Part shown: piece by piece, positions 61,470 through 64,000 of the stretch
Layout of the letters: each line of letters starts with the position of its first letter
Position numbering within the stretch: position 1 is the stretch's first letter
From: JAEYZM01 sp943372195
GTDB lineage: Bacteria; Bacteroidota; Bacteroidia; Sphingobacteriales; Sphingobacteriaceae
Length of the DNA: 64,000 nucleotides
Assembly: GCA_943372195.1 (NCBI GenBank)
Contig: CALRXS010000012.1
Coordinates: 1 to 64,000 of the forward strand
Direction: 5' to 3'
Translations under genes and position numbers: made by a program
Notes under the pieces: model-generated
The model's database searches: none
What the model was told of the DNA's origin: nothing
Seen by the model: the letters and a program-made list of their open reading frames with translations, nothing else

Positions 61470-61490
61470 GTGTCTAAACAAATTTAAGAA

Positions 61491-62585
61491 ATGGCAGAAA
61501 TAGCAAAAATTCCGGCAGTATTAGTTTTGGCAGATGGTACCGTGTTTCATGGTAAATCGGCAGGTAAAATTGGTACTACTACAGGTGAAATATGTTTTAA
61601 TACCGGTATGACTGGTTATCAAGAGATTTTCACCGACCCATCTTACTTCGGACAAATCATGGTCACAACCAATGCACATATTGGTAATTATGGTATAAGA
61701 CATGAAGAGGTGGAGTCAGATAGTATTAAAATAGCTGGACTTGTTTGCAAGAATTATTCTTTAAATTATTCTCGCAAAATGGCTGACGAATCAATTCAAG
61801 ATTACTTTTTGAATGATAACATTGTCGGTATATCTGACATCGACACACGTCAGCTAGTAAGACATATTAGAGATAAGGGCGCAATGAATGCTATTATTTC
61901 TTCGGATGTCTTAGATGTTGAAGAGTTGAAGAAGAAATTAGCAGATGTGCCTTCAATGGCTGGCTTAGAGTTATCATCTACAGTAAGTACGAAAGAAGCT
62001 TACTATGTTGGTAATCCAGATGCAAAATATAAAGTAGCAGTATTAGACTTAGGTGTTAAGAAAAATATTTTAAGATGTTTTACTGAGAGAGATGTATACG
62101 CTAAAGTTTTTCCAGCGAAAACTTCTTTCGAAGAAATGAAAGCTTGGAACCCGAATGGTTACTTTATCTCTAACGGTCCGGGTGACCCATCAGCAATGCC
62201 ATATGCTATTGAAACAGTAAAGAAAGTTTTAGAAAGTGGAACTCCGATGTTCGGTATTTGTTTAGGTCATCAATTGCTTGCATTGGCGAATGATATTAGA
62301 ACACATAAAATGTTTAATGGTCACCGAGGATTAAATCACCCGGTAAAAAATATTATTCAAAATCGTTGCGAAGTAACTTCTCAGAATCACGGATTCGGAG
62401 TAGTGCCTGAAGATGTAAGAAGTTCAGAAAAAGTAGAAATTACACATATAAATTTAAATGATCAGTCAATTGAAGGCATCAGAGTAAAAGGTAAGAAAGC
62501 CTTTTCGGTTCAGTACCATCCGGAGTCATCACCAGGACCACATGATTCAAGATATTTATTTGATGATTTCATCGCAATGTTATAA
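61491..62585 (+). CDS. carA: Carbamoyl-phosphate synthase small (glutaminase) subunit
   Basis: CarA releases ammonia from glutamine for carbamoyl phosphate synthesis by CarB, feeding arginine and pyrimidines. The 364-residue protein has the N-terminal FNTGMTGYQEIFTDPSY and a class I amidotransferase domain with nucleophile C257 in FGICLGHQLLA and the histidine and glutamate in VQYHPESSPGP. carB is not adjacent; eno follows after 39 bases. The long structured leader suggests control by transcript termination. Confidence 0.96.
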   Translation: MAEIAKIPAVLVLADGTVFHGKSAGKIGTTTGEICFNTGMTGYQEIFTDPSYFGQIMVTTNAHIGNYGIRHEEVESDSIKIAGLVCKNYSLNYSRKMADESIQDYFLNDNIVGISDIDTRQLVRHIRDKGAMNAIISSDVLDVEELKKKLADVPSMAGLELSSTVSTKEAYYVGNPDAKYKVAVLDLGVKKNILRCFTERDVYAKVFPAKTSFEEMKAWNPNGYFISNGPGDPSAMPYAIETVKKVLESGTPMFGICLGHQLLALANDIRTHKMFNGHRGLNHPVKNIIQNRCEVTSQNHGFGVVPEDVRSSEKVEITHINLNDQSIEGIRVKGKKAFSVQYHPESSPGPHDSRYLFDDFIAML

Positions 62586-62624
62586 AATGTATATTCGTTA
62601 AAGAGAAAAATAAACACAAATCAT

Positions 62625-63914
62625 ATGAGTTTAATAATTGACGTAAAAGCGAGACAAATTCTTGACTCGAGAGGTAACCCAACTGTTGAAGTTGATGTAT
62701 TAACAGAAAACGGATTTTTAGGAAGAGCAGCAGTACCATCAGGTGCTTCAACTGGTGCACATGAGGCAGTAGAATTAAGAGATGCTGATCAATCAAAATA
62801 TTTAGGCAAAGGAGTTTTGAAAGCCGTTGCAAATGTGAATGAAATTATTGCTAATGAATTAAGAGGTGCTGATGTATTTGAGCAAAACTTAATTGATAAG
62901 TTGATGATTGAATTAGATGGAACTGAAAATAAAAGTAAGCTAGGTGCTAACGCAATATTAGGTGTATCATTAGCAGTTGCTAAAGCTGCAGCTCAAGAAT
63001 CACGTCAACCATTATATCGTTATGTAGGCGGAGTAAATGCAAATACATTACCGGTACCAATGTTGAACATCTTAAACGGTGGTGCACATGCTGATAACAA
63101 AATAGATTTTCAAGAATTTATGGTGATGCCATTTGGTGCTGAGAGTTTTTCTCAAGGCTTACAAATGGGTGCCGAAATCTTTCATCACTTAAAATCAGTA
63201 TTAAAGAAAAAAGGCTACTCAACTAACGTTGGTGATGAAGGCGGATTTGCGCCTAACATCGGTTCGAATGTTGAAGCAATTGAAACAGTATTACAAGCTA
63301 TTGAAGCAGCGGGTTATAGACCAGGTGAAGATGTATGGATTGCGATGGATGCTGCATCGACAGAGATGTGGAACGAGAACGAAAAAGTATATCACTTCCA
63401 TAAATCAAGTGGAGAAAAATTAACTTCTGATGAGATGGTTCAATACTGGGTTGATTGGAGCAAGAAATATCCGATTATCTCTATCGAAGACGGATTAGCA
63501 GAAGACGATTGGAGTGGTTGGGCTGGTGTTACAAAAGCAATTGGTGAAAAAGTTCAATTAGTAGGCGATGATTTATTCGTTACTAACGTGAAAAGATTAT
63601 CAATGGGCGTTGAGCAAAATATCGCGAATTCAATTTTAGTGAAAGTAAATCAAATAGGTTCATTAACTGAAACTATTGATGCCGTGAATATGGCACATAG
63701 AAATTCATATACTTCAGTAATGAGTCATCGTTCAGGTGAAACTGAAGATTATACAATTGCAGACTTAGCGGTTGCATTGAACTGCGGACAAATTAAAACA
63801 GGTTCAGCATCACGTTCAGACAGAATTGCAAAATACAATCAATTATTGCGCATCGAAGAAGAGTTAGGTTCTAATGCGCATTATATAGGAAAGAATTTTA
63901 AATACATTAAATAA
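62625..63914 (+). CDS. eno: Enolase
   Basis: Enolase converts 2-phosphoglycerate to phosphoenolpyruvate in glycolysis. The 429-residue protein has ARQILDSRGNPTVEVDV, PSGASTGAHEAVELRD, GDEGGFAPNI, the metal ligands in SIEDGLAEDDW and QLVGDDLFVTN, and MSHRSGETEDYTIADLAVA. Length is typical. It lies close behind carA on the same strand, an arrangement common in Bacteroidota, and is followed by a palindromic heptamer array. Confidence 0.98.
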   Translation: MSLIIDVKARQILDSRGNPTVEVDVLTENGFLGRAAVPSGASTGAHEAVELRDADQSKYLGKGVLKAVANVNEIIANELRGADVFEQNLIDKLMIELDGTENKSKLGANAILGVSLAVAKAAAQESRQPLYRYVGGVNANTLPVPMLNILNGGAHADNKIDFQEFMVMPFGAESFSQGLQMGAEIFHHLKSVLKKKGYSTNVGDEGGFAPNIGSNVEAIETVLQAIEAAGYRPGEDVWIAMDAASTEMWNENEKVYHFHKSSGEKLTSDEMVQYWVDWSKKYPIISIEDGLAEDDWSGWAGVTKAIGEKVQLVGDDLFVTNVKRLSMGVEQNIANSILVKVNQIGSLTETIDAVNMAHRNSYTSVMSHRSGETEDYTIADLAVALNCGQIKTGSASRSDRIAKYNQLLRIEEELGSNAHYIGKNFKYIK

Positions 63915-63921
63915 TTTTTTT

Positions 63922-63981
63922 GTACTGAGTACTGAGTATTGTGGTTTGAGATCCCAATACTCAATACTCAGTACTCAATAC
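63922..63981. repeat. Palindromic heptamer array, GTACTGA type
   Basis: GTACTGA, GTACTGA, GTATTGT on the left fold back on CAATACTCAATACTCAGTAC on the right. The right arm has one extra unit. It could act as the transcription end of the carA-eno unit. Confidence 0.8.
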
Positions 63982-64000
63982 AAAATATTATGGTTCAAAG

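Overview
This 64 kb window is AT-rich chromosomal DNA from a member of the Bacteroidota. The evidence is the promoter grammar (TAnnTTTG -7 boxes close upstream of many starts, with almost no Shine-Dalgarno sequences), a C-terminal type IX secretion sorting domain, a bacillithiol-type YtxJ protein, a DUF721 gene next to recF, tandem FKBP isomerases, and the rpsF-rpsR-rplI and carA/eno groupings. I cannot name the genus. I saw no rRNA, tRNA, insertion sequence, prophage or CRISPR array. Most of the window is core housekeeping sequence.

Layout. 1-4250: the end of a DUF2490 outer-membrane protein, a Crp/Fnr regulator, an MFS-rhodanese fusion and a photolyase of the iron-sulfur (PhrB-like) lineage that lacks the cluster cysteines. 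4270-9400: pdxJ, gcvP and two YceI proteins. 9490-12160: a sensor kinase with a periplasmic NMT1/THI5-type binding domain and its receiver protein. 12170-20770: a metallo-beta-lactamase-fold hydrolase, recJ, lptB, a GH3-family protein, TerC, a polyprenyl diphosphate synthase and ilvE. 20810-31090: a signalling island on the minus strand with four histidine kinases (one carrying its own receiver domain), three stand-alone response regulators and a type I asparaginase. 31640-41380: a metallophosphoesterase, TatD, two FKBPs, a DHH phosphoesterase, ndk, recF, ribH and small envelope or redox genes. 41386-47750: lipA, an ECF sigma/anti-sigma pair, uvrA and a lytic transglycosylase. 47980-56750: a repeat-tailed pseudouridine synthase, mtgA, the rpsF operon, a methyltransferase, dnaX and icd. 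56850-63914: a META protein, a secreted esterase, two hypotheticals, an RluA-like enzyme, panB, carA and eno.

The most notable structures lie between genes. (1) Nine perfect copies of a palindrome, TACT-N6-AGTA, lie in the three gene-free gaps of the signalling island (about 1 kb in total). They look like private operators for its NarL/FixJ-type regulators and point to one regulon covering the kinases, regulators, asparaginase and metallophosphoesterase. (2) About ten intergenic spots carry arrays of degenerate 7-base units, often folded back as palindromes. At four of them the array runs into the gene end and supplies the last codons and the stop. (3) dnaX is interrupted by a run of ten A followed directly by TGA, with the tau-like tail continuing in the -1 frame, which suggests slippage. 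(4) carA is preceded by a short open frame and mutually exclusive hairpins resembling an attenuator.

Residue positions were counted by hand and no database was searched, so family names rest on recognised motifs and length.
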